Assembly: GCA_002110485.1 (NCBI GenBank)
Contig: MOWL01000088.1
Location: forward strand, 1,612,001 to 1,676,000
Direction: 5' to 3'
Length of the DNA: 64,000 bases
Origin: Emergomyces orientalis
Lineage: Eukaryota > Ascomycota > Eurotiomycetes > Onygenales > Ajellomycetaceae
Below are positions 45,650-56,601 of this stretch, in pieces. The stretch's first letter is position 1, and every line of letters starts with the position of its first letter. The notes under the pieces were generated by a model, which ran no database searches, had not been told where the DNA came from, and worked only from the letters and a program-made list of their open reading frames with translations. The translations under genes were made by a program, and so were the position numbers.

Positions 45650-46977
45650 GGTCAGCAGCAGTGGAGGGGATCGTGGGGGCATGGGCTGTTTTATGTGTGC
45701 ATATTAGCTGCACGCCGATTTTTGTTCTACGAGGCAGGTACATTAATAACACTATATTTTTAGGTTTTTGGATATTTGGATTTTGGAATTTCTGCAGGCT
45801 GATTTAGTTCTCACTTAAATTATGCGCTTGCGGCCTTTGTTTGCCGTTTTTGCATTTTGCATTAGCGTGAGGTGGCAAGTATGGAGTGATCACATTTGGA
45901 CACCGTGCATAGTCGAAAAGGAGCCAGTTGGAAGAATAACACTGTTAAGATCAAAAAGAAATTCAAAAATCCAAGGGTCAAACAAATATCAAGTAACTTC
46001 ATGAGTCTAAAAATATCTCAAGCCGAGCTAACTGAGTCGCACAGCAACTTGGGAGAATCATCATATCCACCGAAACCTCCCGTGAGCTTATAAAGTTTTC
46101 TTTGCTGGGTGGAGCGGTCAGTGGTCTCGGTATGCAAGATGGCTTTACGTCTACGGAAGCACACATTCATTGTTTCCAACATGGTTCAAGACCGGAGCGT
46201 ACCTGCGGATTACTGACTCCAGTAAATGCATTCAATCAAAATGTGAGCCGGCAAAAGACGAATCGGCCAGATCCTATACCGAAGACGGGACGTGATCCCG
46301 GATTGCAGTCACTTCGCGGTAAACCATGCCAACATCCGATTTAAGGCGATCCACATGAGTAACCTGGCATTGCCGAAACGTATCTTTGAGACCGGCCCCA
46401 ATCCCATGTCAGCCATCGACCAAGTCGGCAGTCAATTTTTTGTAGCTGCTGATATATAGAAACGTTCTGCGGTTGGCTGGTTGATTCCCCGACCTCCATT
46501 GGGAAATGCAGGTTCTACTAAATCAGTCGCTGGCAATCTCTCACTCTGGCTCAATCCTAGTACAAGCTAACGCCCTTTTTAATGCCTTTTGCTATAGACT
46601 ATTTAGACTGTTTGTTGTCCAGACCGTTTTGATGAAACCCTTTTGCTGTGTACCTGGTGGGGGTTGTTCCCCTTTCCCCTTCCCCTTCTCTGCGGTAGGT
46701 AGGCATCGCCATTCCAGCGCGAGTATAGGGGGCGATCTGCTACCCATTGCTCGACGATGGCTGGGCCGTGCATAGGTGACCCAAGGGATGTAAAGCGCCC
46801 TAAACAATGACTGCAGTCACAATGGGCAAAATCCGATCCTATCAACCTCCACTCTCCACACACCCCAATCGCCCAGCACAGAGACCCAGTCCCACCACCG
46901 ACGCTTCCTCTTCCCTATCCTGTCCCTCACAGCAGCCCAGGTTCCTTTTGCCCTTAGTTACATCTCCCATCTCTTCT
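45650..46977. other. Region without a supported gene
   Basis: Only short motif-free frames on either strand. A composition change toward GC occurs from about 46 kb rightward. Confidence 0.4.
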
Positions 46978-47447
46978 TAGCCTGCAAGCCAACGGTACCA
47001 GTCACCCGAAGGTCCAGAGAATGACTTCGATAGGGTTTTGGAGGAGATCTCGTCGAATGACGGGGGCCAAACTCTCGGCTGGAGCCGGAGAAATACCAAC
47101 GAGCAAGCCACCGTCCCCTCTGGATCGGATCCGAGTGGTTTTGCTAGCGACTGCCTTGATATGCCTGTCAAGGCAGATACGGCTGAGGAAAGTGTCCCTT
47201 AAGTGGCTGGTCAAAAAGGTGCTGGATTCGCGGATCCGTTTGCGAGGGGGCAGGGCAATTCTGGAGTACCTTGTTGCATGGAGGTATACATGGTAACCGC
47301 GGAGCGATCTGATACCGGGCTGCGAGGAGTTGGTCAAAGAATTCCCTGCGGAGTGGAGGGACAAACAACCTTCACTGACTACGAAGGTTGTTCTCCCCAT
47401 CTCACTCCGGGTCAATCCGGTTCTAGGCCTTTTCCCTAGGGTCTCAG
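46978..47447 (+). CDS. Possible broken or spliced ORF, unrecognised
   Basis: Two overlapping plus-strand frames look protein-like: one with PEGPENDFDRVLEEISSNDG followed by GQTLGWS, ending at about 47202, and a second with CEELVKEFPAEWRDKQPSLT ending at about 47447. They are in different frames with no clean splice. This may be a decayed gene. No family is recognised. Confidence 0.25.
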
Positions 47448-47837
47448 GGTGTTGACTGCCAGTGAAAACTCTGCGACGCTATTCCCCTGCACATGTTCGG
47501 GGAGGCTTATTGGCTCCCAACAGATGAGACAGCACAGCCTGAGCTCGCGTGACTGCTTCCCCAGCCCTGGGTATATATATGGGCTCCCTCCCGCCTTGGA
47601 TCCATCTTTCTTTCAATTCCTTTTCCACTTCCCATCCTACACCGCCGCGAGACTGAAACCCACCGAGAGGCCTTTGCGTTCTCAAAGGCGACCGAGCGAA
47701 CATAAAAGAACTTTTCCCCCACTGGTGCTCTTCATCATTCTTCTTGTTTACCTACAGCCTCACATCCGGAGTCACCTCCTCGCAGCACGAACCGTTCCTA
47801 GTGAGCCGGCTTTCCCGGGCACAACGATTTTTCAATC

Positions 47838-48423
47838 ATGGCGTCAGCTGATAGTCCTCGCGACGGGCTTCATAACACTATCATCATCAGTTCTGATGCG
47901 GAGATGGATGAACATCAGCCCCCAGCGCGAAAGTTGCGAAGAAAGAGACCCCGCACAGACTACAGCTATCCGACGTATGAGGCTCTATTTGATGCCCCAG
48001 CGCCCTCCGAAATGTGGCAGCCACCGAAAAAACGTAAAATACCCAACTTGAACACGGTTTTGGTAAGACTCTTCCTCGTAGGGCTCATGGTGGGCTCTTT
48101 CTTTACTGATATTGAGATAGGAAACCGCGAACCAGGGAATTCATGACATTTTCGAGGTGGAGCATGCGAAGAGAAAAGCGCTGGAAGAAGAAGTGCAGCA
48201 CCTGCGTGCAGAAATGACTAGAAAGGATGGGCTGGTCAGGGAGCTTGAGACTGAAATCCGTGGGCTGAAGCATCAATGTCAATGTCAGATCTGTTATACC
48301 ATCCCATCAGGGTGGAGGACCCTTCTGTGTGGACATCGGTATTGCCCAGAATGCGTTCCCCCCATTGGCGCAACCTGCGGAATGTGTCGTCAGGTTATCA
48401 CTGGTGTTATCAAGAGCTACTAG
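47838..48423 (+). CDS. RING-finger protein
   Basis: The model is join(47838..48062, 48121..48423), 175 aa. An N-terminal basic region with likely nuclear signals (ARKLRRKRPR; PKKRKIP) leads into a helical segment (AKRKALEEEVQHLRAEMTRK) and a C-terminal C3HC4 RING (CQICYTIP ... LLCGHRYCPECVPP ... CGMC). RING proteins of this layout are usually E3 ubiquitin ligases; ligase activity is inferred from the domain only. The 58-bp intron joins in phase 0. A TATA-like TATATATAT lies near 47571. Confidence 0.8.
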
Positions 48424-48602
48424 GTAGAAATTTTTATGGCCAACCTCGCATCTAATATTGAAACCATGGGAATAATCGGCGCGATGAGGTTTCTCCTAGC
48501 GGGTGGGACGATGCCCTCCGTGCCGCGGAGGAGCACATCCGTCGCGCAGAGAAACCTCGGGGGGTGGTGGAAAGAGGCGGAAGAGTTAGAGGTCTACATG
48601 TT

Positions 48603-48724
48603 GATTGCTTAGTCAAAGCCAAGCCAAGCCTGTTGGGTTTCTTTGGGGCCCCCTTTTCGGCTCGCATTCCTTTAGGCTCGCGCTTTTTGAGTCACACTCC
48701 TTTCAACACGCGCATTTATAGATG
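48603..48724. repeat. Short relative of the 22.2-kb repeat
   Basis: It begins GCTTAGTCAAAGCCAAGCC and ends CATTTATAGATGTATTT, matching both ends of the 22228-22669 repeat, with the CTTTTCGGCTCGCATTCC unit inside. It looks like an internally deleted copy. Just to its left, GAGGTTTCTC and GAGAAACCTC (48486-48560) form a separate inverted repeat. Confidence 0.5.
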
Positions 48725-49428
48725 TATTTAGGAACTCGGCCAGGACCGGGGCATCAATGCCGCCTTGAAACCACATACTCAAAGCCGTAACTGGGACACG
48801 CCTAGTCTTCCCTAGCTACTTGCCTTGGCCCAGGCAAACCATTTCGGCTTTGGTTTAGCGGAGGGTCGACCAAATAACTCACCGATGAAATAATAGTTGG
48901 GTCTCCACCGATTCATATGCTGTTTCTGACTGTCAGATTTCTGTCGGTCGTTCTGCGTTTCTGGTGTTGTATGCATTTTCAGCATATCGGAGTAGTGAAA
49001 ACCAATCAAAGCAGGCTGTGATCAATCTCTAAGTAAAAGATAGAACACACTGCTTCTCAGACAAAAAAATAAAGAATGGATTCCTCCCAACAAATTTTTA
49101 TGGGGTCCAGGAATTGTACCGCCCGGCTGATGGAAATGCTGAGGTTGAGTGAGTATCACTGCTCTTTGTTGTTTTGGATCAAGGCTTGTCGAGCGTTTGC
49201 AAACAAGCATTTTCGCCGTCCACGGCCTCAACGGCAATGCGTGTGATTTAGATTTGTCGACACTTTGTAGCAAAAGTATTAAAAATAATGAAGGGCATGT
49301 AATTGGTATTTCTATGGGTATATGCTCTTGACACAGTGGACGCAGAGATTGTAAACATATAGAGGGATGTGGTCTAACTATGGGACACGGGGATGCATTT
49401 GTAGATGCAAGAGAGAGAGTTTAAATGG
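48725..49428. other. Intergenic region downstream of the captain
   Basis: No gene supported. Confidence 0.4.
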
Positions 49429-51969
49429 CTACGGGTCGTCTGGGCTAACCGTGCTGTGGACATGGTAGGCGTGGCTCTGAAGCTCCATCTTGCTCTCGAG
49501 GACCACATCACAGCGCGGGCATCTGATCATGTCTCCAGGCTTGATGCGCTGGAGGTGTTTTCGTCCGAGGTGTTTGGTCACCCCACCGTGGGTAGAGAAT
49601 TTATCCAGACAGATGAAGCAGTAGAGTGGCCGACGGTCCTTCATCACGGCCCCCGCTGCGATCTCCCTCTGGCTGGGAGGAGGAGGAACGTGCACCTCCA
49701 CCCTGACCTTCTGAAGCGCCAGGGCGGTAGGTCTCTTGTCACGCGGGAGTCGGCAAGTATTCCCCTCCTCGAAGAGGCAGTATGCCGCAACCGCGTCGAT
49801 CCCCTCGGTGCGTCGAAGCATCTCGTCCCGCAGCGTCTCGCAGGGCAGGGTGAGAAGCGCCGAGATCATTCGCTGCTGCGGGGGCGGGATATTCTCATTG
49901 GTGCTCCGAGACTCACCGAATGTCTTTGAGACCTCGATCCCGGACAGCTGTCGCTTGATCTCGCGCAGGGGCTCCTCGAAGTCAAATTTTTCCTGTACAT
50001 CACGTAGGAGTTTGTCTCTCGCCCGCTGGCGTGCGCCTGCCAGCTCACAGCTGATCTTCTTGTGGAGCTCGTACTTGACGGTCCCCTTGTGGTTCTTGAA
50101 GGGTCGCCCAAGGCGTCTGCTGAGCAGTTCGCGTTTCCGGATGAGTTCCTGGATGTGGGGCTGCTGGTTGACCGACCTCGACTGGGCCGTGGTCAGTTCC
50201 TGCGGCCGGCGCGGATTGACGGAGCGGAGCATCCGGCACGCCGCGCGCATGATATGTTCCTGCGGGTCCAGACCCTGGACGATGGCGCGAACGTCCTTGT
50301 CCACCGTCCTGTGGAGATAGTATTTGAGGAACGTACGGGGGTCTGAGTGCTGGAAGATCAGACTGCGAACAGCGTCGCTGACGTGCCCTGCACAATAGAA
50401 GATGATGAGTGACCGGTGATCGGAAGCCAAGTCTTCTCCCCGACCGGGACTTACCGCTGTTATCTAGCGCCTTGCCGGCACCATACCGCAGGCTGTACGG
50501 TCGAACGATGTCGCGGAACGCAGATATCTCCCCGATCCGTTTGATCCAGGGTTTGATGGTGCCGTACGTCAGCGCGTCAATGGCGGATATCTCGATCGCT
50601 TCCAGTGTCCGCTCTGACTTCCGGAACACCGGGACATCGTTCAGGGCCGGGTCAAGGTGGAGCTCGAGCTGGTAGGTATCTTTCGGTATCTTCAGGTCGA
50701 CGAGTTGTCGTGCCGAAGTGAGAACCCTCTCGCCGTCGAGAGGGGCGAATGCGCGATCGGCGAACAGGAGCCCAAGAAGGGTGACGTGGGGGCTGAGGAC
50801 CAGAGACGGGTCGAAGATGATCTCCGGGACTATAAATGTGGTCCTAGATTCACAGCCGTGCGGTCAGTCACGGTTCGCCAGAACGTGTCGGAGCGGACGC
50901 GTCCACGTACTCCTCCTTCTCTCCAAGGAATGTTTTGGCGAATTCAACGGTAAACTCGATCAGGATGTTATTGGGCCCGCCGTCGGGGTCTTTCAGGAGG
51001 GTGATCTTGATGTGCCGGTAGCACAGATTCAGCAACGCCTGCGGTCGATTGGCCGAGAACCCGGCCAGCTGGAAGAACAGGCAGAGCAGGATCCGTTGCC
51101 GGCCGTGACCGAACTTCTTCTTCGTGGTGGTGACGGTCGTCTCGACGACCTTGACGAGGTCGTCCAGATAAACAACTGACTTCTTCCGGCGCCCCTTCTT
51201 GAGACGGTACAGCCGCGCCAGTTTTGGGATCACCTTGAACGCAAGCAGGCCCCGGGTCAGTACCGTGAAACGATTCAGCCACCGGACGGGAGTCCAGGTG
51301 CTGAGGGGAATACGGGGAGGGGCAGCTGTATACATTTTTGATCACCCTCAGCGATATCTCCCGGTCGATCTTCTCCTGCATCTCCCTCTCGTAGACTAGA
51401 CGGAAGATCTTCCAGTACGTCTCTAGGGAGCTCTGGTATTTGAGCCCCTGGCGTCGTCTCCCACCCTTGCCGCGACGTTGATTCAGCACCCAGCTGAAGA
51501 AAGTGTATAACTTCTTTACGTCCATCCGCTTATACGTCTCCTTGGGGTCCAGCTTGACGCAGGCGCAGAATCTGCGTAGCATATGAGAAACCAGAAAGAT
51601 ATTGCGGCCAGGACAGGGCGAGGGGAGTCCAAACACTCACTTGAACCATTCCTGCTCGATGCGGTCGAGCAGCTTCCGAGAGTTTGGCGCGTATTCATCG
51701 TATTGGAGTAAGGATCCGTCTGGGTCGGTCATCATATCCATATAGTACTCTGGAAGGTGCTCATCGCCCGCCAGCAGGCCAGCCAGATCGCTGGCGTCAT
51801 TCTTGCCGTCTTCCCCGTAATCAGCTGGGTCCGTCAGGTCGGTCTCTCCGCTGGAATCGGAGGCCGTGCCATCGCTATCATCATCGTCACCATCACCATC
51901 GTCCATGTCCGTCGTGTCTTCCTCGCTGTCGCTGTCGACGGGTGATGGTACGCGGCGTCGACGAGCCAT
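49429..51969 (-). CDS. Starship captain: DUF3435 tyrosine recombinase
   Basis: The five-exon model is complement(join(49429..50387, 50455..50843, 50911..51233, 51334..51571, 51641..51969)), 745 aa, with every junction in frame. After an acidic front, the core shows HTFFQW-like YTFFSWVLNQRRGKGGRRRQ, then YLDDLVKVVETTVTTTKKKF and LAGFSANRPQALLNLCYRHI (catalytic Arg about 252). Next come ITLLKDPDGGPNNILIEFTV, RPYSLRYGAGKALDNSG (Arg416) and LIFQHSDPRTFLKYY (His440, nucleophile Tyr449 or 450). Two C2H2 fingers end the protein (C683/C686/H699/H704; C716/C719/H732/H737). The captain cuts and joins DNA at the target site to move the whole element. Introns are 67-100 bp. No stop or frameshift interrupts it, so it could be active. 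Confidence 0.92.
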
Positions 51970-52494
51970 TCTTCGTCCCGCACAGGACCAGAGGAGGGAA
52001 CGGGAAGGGATAGGGATGGAGGGGTCAGCGATGGATGGTTGAACGAACAGAGAGCTCGTTGGTTGTGGTGGGAGGGATATAAGAGTGGGCAAGCGCGACT
52101 TGATAGCTTGGGGAGCGGCGAAGGGTTGGTGGGCGGAGAAGATTCGATGGGAAGGGAAGCTGGAATTGCGAGGGTGACCAGATCACCCGCTGGAGAGAAG
52201 GGAACCATGACTTTATAGTCAGCTCCGAGAGGGCCATATCTGGCCGGCGGTCTCAACATGGGTGAAGGGTGAGTGAGGGTTGAAAAAGGAGGATGCAAGC
52301 ACCCATTCCCCAGAGCGGGTGAGGGGATCCATTTTCCGTACCTGAACGCTGGGGCGTGGGAGCTGAGCGTGCAACGCGCAGAAGGCGTCCACTGTGCGTG
52401 GAGCGTGGCAGTATTGGACAATGGCCGGCCTAAAGCAGCCGTCGAGCTAGTCGACATCCGGCCTTCGGCTCACCGTTTGAACGTTTAAAGTAGT
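51970..52494. promoter_or_regulatory. Captain upstream region and candidate Starship 5' terminus
   Basis: About 525 bp of GC-rich DNA separate the captain start from the LINE junction. It contains small palindromes close to the edge: GTCGAGCTAGTCGAC (52441-52455), CCGGCCTTCGGC (52458-52469) and AACGTT (52480-52485). These are candidates for recombinase binding. No terminal inverted repeat can be tested without the other end. Confidence 0.5.
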
Positions 52495-53570
52495 TATATA
52501 GAGTTTGTTCAATGATCAAAGACGAACTTCCTCATTTAAATGTGGAAGAATTAGATTTTGAACAACTATATTCATGGAAAAAGTCTCTGAATTCATTGAT
52601 TGATATAGATATTAGTGAATTATCTAAAGAAAATGAGCAAGAAAGACATTTAAAGCAGCTTGAAATTATAAATAATGCTCTGATTATCTATACTGATGGA
52701 TCAAAAAATGATACTTCAAATAATCTGGGAGCTGGCATAGCATATACAAGAAACAAAGATATATACTTCACCAATTCATGGAATCTGGGTCAAGAAATGG
52801 AAGTATTTGATGCAGAAGTATATGCAATAATGCAAGCATTTAAAATGACAATGAGTCAATTGACAAGAAATTCAGATATCAATGAGATATGAATTTATTC
52901 AGACAGTCAAGCAGCTTTGAAAAGATTTCAAAAAAACAAGATTCAAGAAAATTAAATACATATTGAAACTGTATATCAATTGATTAAAAGAATAAGAAAA
53001 TTAAAAGATATATAAATTCATTTGCACTGGGTCCCAGCTCATATGAATATAAAAGGAAATGAACTAGCTGATGAAGCTGCAAAAAAGAGCACAGAAATTG
53101 AGTTAGTGAAAAAACAGAAAATATCTTGAACATTTATAAAAAGAAAAGTAAAAGAGAAATGCTTAAAAGATTGAAATTTAAATTGAGAAACTTAAAAACA
53201 AAAACTAAGTATCAAATACTTGATTTTTGAAATAAAATCAAAGTGAAAAGCATGCTCTATTAAATACAAAAAGAAAATCTTTTCTTCAATAATTCAATTG
53301 AAGCTTGATCATGGATACTTTGACTTCTATTTTAAGAAATTTGAAATTGAGAGACCTCAAAACTGTGATATATGTGATTGTTTGAAAGATTCAGAACATT
53401 TATTGATAAATTGCTTAAAAAACTCTGTTATTAGAAATGATTTGAAAAGAAAATATGATATAGATCAAATAAATATGAGATTTCTGTTTCAAACTGAAAC
53501 AGGTATCAAATATTTAATAAATTATATCATAGAAACAGATATTGCAACAAGAAAAAAAAACAACAACTAG
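52495..53570 (+). pseudogene. LINE ORF2 3' fragment (RNase H to C-terminus), decayed
   Basis: From TATATAGAG at 52495 onward the sequence is clearly homologous to 59456-60520 of the intact LINE: YSWKKSLNS, YTDGSKN, EVFDAEVYAIMQAFK, WVPAHMNIKGNELADEAAKK, HGYFDFYFKKF and a Cys-rich end (CDICDCLKDSEHLLINC). Homology stops abruptly on the left at the captain side. The frame is broken; at least five stops are TGA at positions that are TGG (Trp) in the intact copy. It is either a LINE split by Starship insertion or a 5'-truncated LINE copy. Confidence 0.85.
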
Positions 53571-54990
53571 ATATATAATAAATATGATTTAAATCAATTT
53601 ATTATAAATATTCTTTGAGAAATTTTCTATATTAGTTCATTTTTTTAATTTTCTTTGTATTATCTTCAACTTTGAGTTTATTTTTAAAAAAATGTCTTAG
53701 TATTAAATTGTATCATCAAAAACAACGCTTTCCCCCGAACCAGCCCAATTCTTCGAATTAGAAGACGAAAAGACATCCATTTGAAAGCTCTTGTTTGAGA
53801 AAGCAATTTATTCACTTTTTATTAAAATTGAGCGCGAGTTGGTGAAGCTATTGAGGAAAACGTGTTTGCAACCCCTAAGGGGAAAGAAAATCACACTTCA
53901 TCACATAACATCATCAGTTTCGGCCCAATTTACATAGAATTTTGATAGAAGCTAGAACAAACCAGATATTACAACTGTCTCAATTTTGAATTCATTCCGA
54001 CCATCTCTTTCTGAACAATTCATTGTCAAAACCTGCGTGAAAACTCTGATTGATTTTCATGTTCCTTTGCACCAGTGCCAAGTCTTTTCCCTGTACCGCC
54101 CTACCTCGCCCGGCAGAAAAGTGACAAAAAAATACCTCAGCACAGATCACACGTGACCTACCCTTTAATCAGAAATTCCCCGGAACCTACCCTCTCTACA
54201 AAACGGAACGAGAAAAAGTGGAAATATCAGTGTTTAAAAAAATAGCTTGGTCCCTGCAAGTAATATATATACATACTTGTATATATATATATTATTATAT
54301 AAGAAAATAGTACAGATTTAGTCTGTTGATTCTTCATTTGCATACTCATCTGTGTGACTTAATAAATTACATTTATTAAGAGCTATCTAGTAAAATATAT
54401 GAGATTAATTTGAATAGAAAAGGAAATCTATTCAGTATTAATTCATATTGATATTTCAGGAATACAATCTTGATTTGAGGTGGGGCCTATTTCAAGCAGA
54501 AATTTTGAGAAGCTTTTTAAATTGAAAAAGACAAAATTTGCAAGAGTTAGAGTGTTTTTCTTGATTTAGCTCTGAGTAAATAAATCAAGAAAATTCTACA
54601 CAAATTCATATTTCTTTACTTCAGTGACTGATTCAGTTTTTGAAAATAATCTCAATTTTGAGCTGCATACTTGATATGTGGGGAGAAGTTTAGAATATTG
54701 AATATTTCTGAATAGTTTTTATCAATTTCTCTGCAAAAAATTGATTTATTTTGTCAGTTTTTCTTTCAAAAACTGTCATTTCAATTGAATAATTTATTAT
54801 TCATTGAAATCAATTCTTTTCTCTTCATTTTGTAGCACAAGAAAGAAGTCTGTGAAGATTTAATTGATTTATCTTTAAAAATCAATATTAGTTTATTAGA
54901 TTCTCTTGAAAAATCTAATCTAGATACTATTTCTAGTAGAAAAAATAGCAAAAATCTGAGAATACTATTTAATTTGACTAATTATCTAAT
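53571..54990. other. LINE 3' tail, unique segment and LINE 5' leader
   Basis: AT-rich sequence to about 53700 looks like a LINE tail (AAATTGTATCATC at about 53705, seen again near 60955). A less AT-rich stretch at 53720-54230 has no gene and may be unique host DNA. From about 54240 the sequence is strongly AT-rich again and probably forms the 5' leader of the following LINE. Confidence 0.4.
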
Positions 54991-55005
54991 ATACTCAAAG
55001 AAATC

Positions 55006-56568
55006 ATGAATAACTCACCTCAATCTGTGAACATGATGACTCCATGCAAAAATAGAAATAATTTCATAGAAACTGTTTCTGAAATTGAGATTTTGAAGAA
55101 AAGAAAAAAAGAAGAAATAGACAGACACAAAGTAGATGAAGTGAAAAATCTACAAAAAATAGCTGATGAGCTATATAAACAGTGCATGTATGAAGAAAAT
55201 GAAGAAATTCTTCTTATTCTGCATTCACAAGCAAGACAACTGAATGAAATTATTAAGTTTAAACTTAATATTTCTTCAAATCTGAAGATAGTTTTGAAAA
55301 AAACTGAAAAATCTGTATCTCAAAAAATCTCTTCTGAATCTCTTTCAAAAGAAAACACTGAAAATGAGACAAAAACCTATGCTCAAGCTCTCAATAGCTC
55401 ACAAAATATTGAAAAAGAAAAACAGCTGAAAAAAGCAGAAAAAATTTTCTCATTAGTTGAGAAAAAAGAACAAAGAAAAGCTCAAAAAGAGATTAAATTT
55501 CTTGAATCAAAAAAACAGAGACTGATTTTAAAAGTTAGTGATAGAGCTATCTTTGAAAAATCTATTCTAAATGATTCTAAGTTCATTTTTGAACTTAGAA
55601 ACAAAATCAATCAAAACTTTCATTTTGAAACTCAAAATGAAGAATTCAAGCCAGTTATCTCATCAATTGAAACCTCTTTTCTGGGAAATTCAATTGTAAT
55701 TACTGCTATGCCAGATTTCAGCTCTGAATATCTAATTCAAAATGAAAACTGCTGGAAAGAGATAGTTCAAAAAGCTCTCTCTATTGAAGTTTCATGTGAA
55801 AAAGATGAGAAATGGGGAAAATTTGTATTACATGATATTCCAGTTGAAATCTTTGATCATGAAGAAGGCATGATAAATTTGAAAGAAGAAATTGAAATAT
55901 ATAATTCAATTTCTTTGAAAAAAACCCCAATTTGGCTCAATTCTTATGAGCAAAGACAAAGAAATCAAAATGCTTCAGTTTTAATTACTACAAATACAAT
56001 AGAACAGTCAAAACGACAGTATATTGTAATTGCAGGATTGAAAATGAAAGTATTTGAATTCAAAGATTCAAGAGAGAATATTAAATCTCAAATTCAATGC
56101 TCAAACTGTCAGAAACATGGACACTTTGCAAATACTTGTAAAAGAAATTCTAAATGTCAGTTTTGTGCTTTAGATCACAAAACAAATGAACATTCTTGCA
56201 ACACATGTAGAAAAATAGGTGAAATCTGCAATCACACTGAAATCAAATGCAGTAATTGCTATGAAAAGCACACATCTATTTCAAAAGATTGTATTTTCAT
56301 TTTCAAGAAAAAGTCTTTCAATAAAGATGTGAAATGGAGAAAAGAAACTCAAAATACAGAGAAAATAGATAAAACTACAAAAAGAAGAAATTCTCAAATG
56401 TCTATTTCTTCTGAGTCAAATTCTTTTTCAAAAAATAGACAGATCTTAAACCCTGTTACACCTATAAAAATGAGAAAAGATAAAGAAAATCTCATTTCTA
56501 TGAAAGCAGTAGAAGTTCCAGCTCTGAATACAGATAATAGATATAATCTATTACCTGATTCAGAATAA
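55006..56568 (+). CDS. LINE ORF1 protein with zinc knuckles
   Basis: The frame encodes 520 aa from the ATG at 55006. The first two thirds are Lys/Glu-rich and helical. Residues around 360-430 hold CCHC-type knuckles (CSNCQKHGHFANTC, CQFCALDHKTNEHSC, CNTCRK, CSNCYEKHTSISKDC). ORF1 proteins of this type bind element RNA and form ribonucleoprotein particles. The ORF is followed at 34 bp by ORF2 in another frame, the usual bicistronic arrangement. Confidence 0.85.
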   Translation: MNNSPQSVNMMTPCKNRNNFIETVSEIEILKKRKKEEIDRHKVDEVKNLQKIADELYKQCMYEENEEILLILHSQARQLNEIIKFKLNISSNLKIVLKKTEKSVSQKISSESLSKENTENETKTYAQALNSSQNIEKEKQLKKAEKIFSLVEKKEQRKAQKEIKFLESKKQRLILKVSDRAIFEKSILNDSKFIFELRNKINQNFHFETQNEEFKPVISSIETSFLGNSIVITAMPDFSSEYLIQNENCWKEIVQKALSIEVSCEKDEKWGKFVLHDIPVEIFDHEEGMINLKEEIEIYNSISLKKTPIWLNSYEQRQRNQNASVLITTNTIEQSKRQYIVIAGLKMKVFEFKDSRENIKSQIQCSNCQKHGHFANTCKRNSKCQFCALDHKTNEHSCNTCRKIGEICNHTEIKCSNCYEKHTSISKDCIFIFKKKSFNKDVKWRKETQNTEKIDKTTKRRNSQMSISSESNSFSKNRQILNPVTPIKMRKDKENLISMKAVEVPALNTDNRYNLLPDSE

Positions 56569-56601
56569 AAGAAACACAGCTTCAATTTATTCCTTTTGTA
56601 C

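Larger units (their letters stand above)
27655..52494 (-). mobile_element. Starship giant transposon, recognised part (5' edge at right)
   Basis: The interval spans from the putative 5' edge (about 52494) to the farthest hallmark cargo gene, the patatin at 27655. It holds a full DUF3435 captain beside the edge, pointing inward, plus DUF3723, FRE and PLP genes, the known recurrent Starship set. The true left edge is not seen; the element may continue past base 1 or end somewhere left of 27.6 kb. Orientation is given as that of the captain. Confidence 0.75.

Noticed and set aside
49405..51179. Several plus-strand open frames of 90-190 codons
   Set aside because: They are antisense shadows of the GC-rich captain gene, whose spliced frame has conserved catalytic motifs and zinc fingers.
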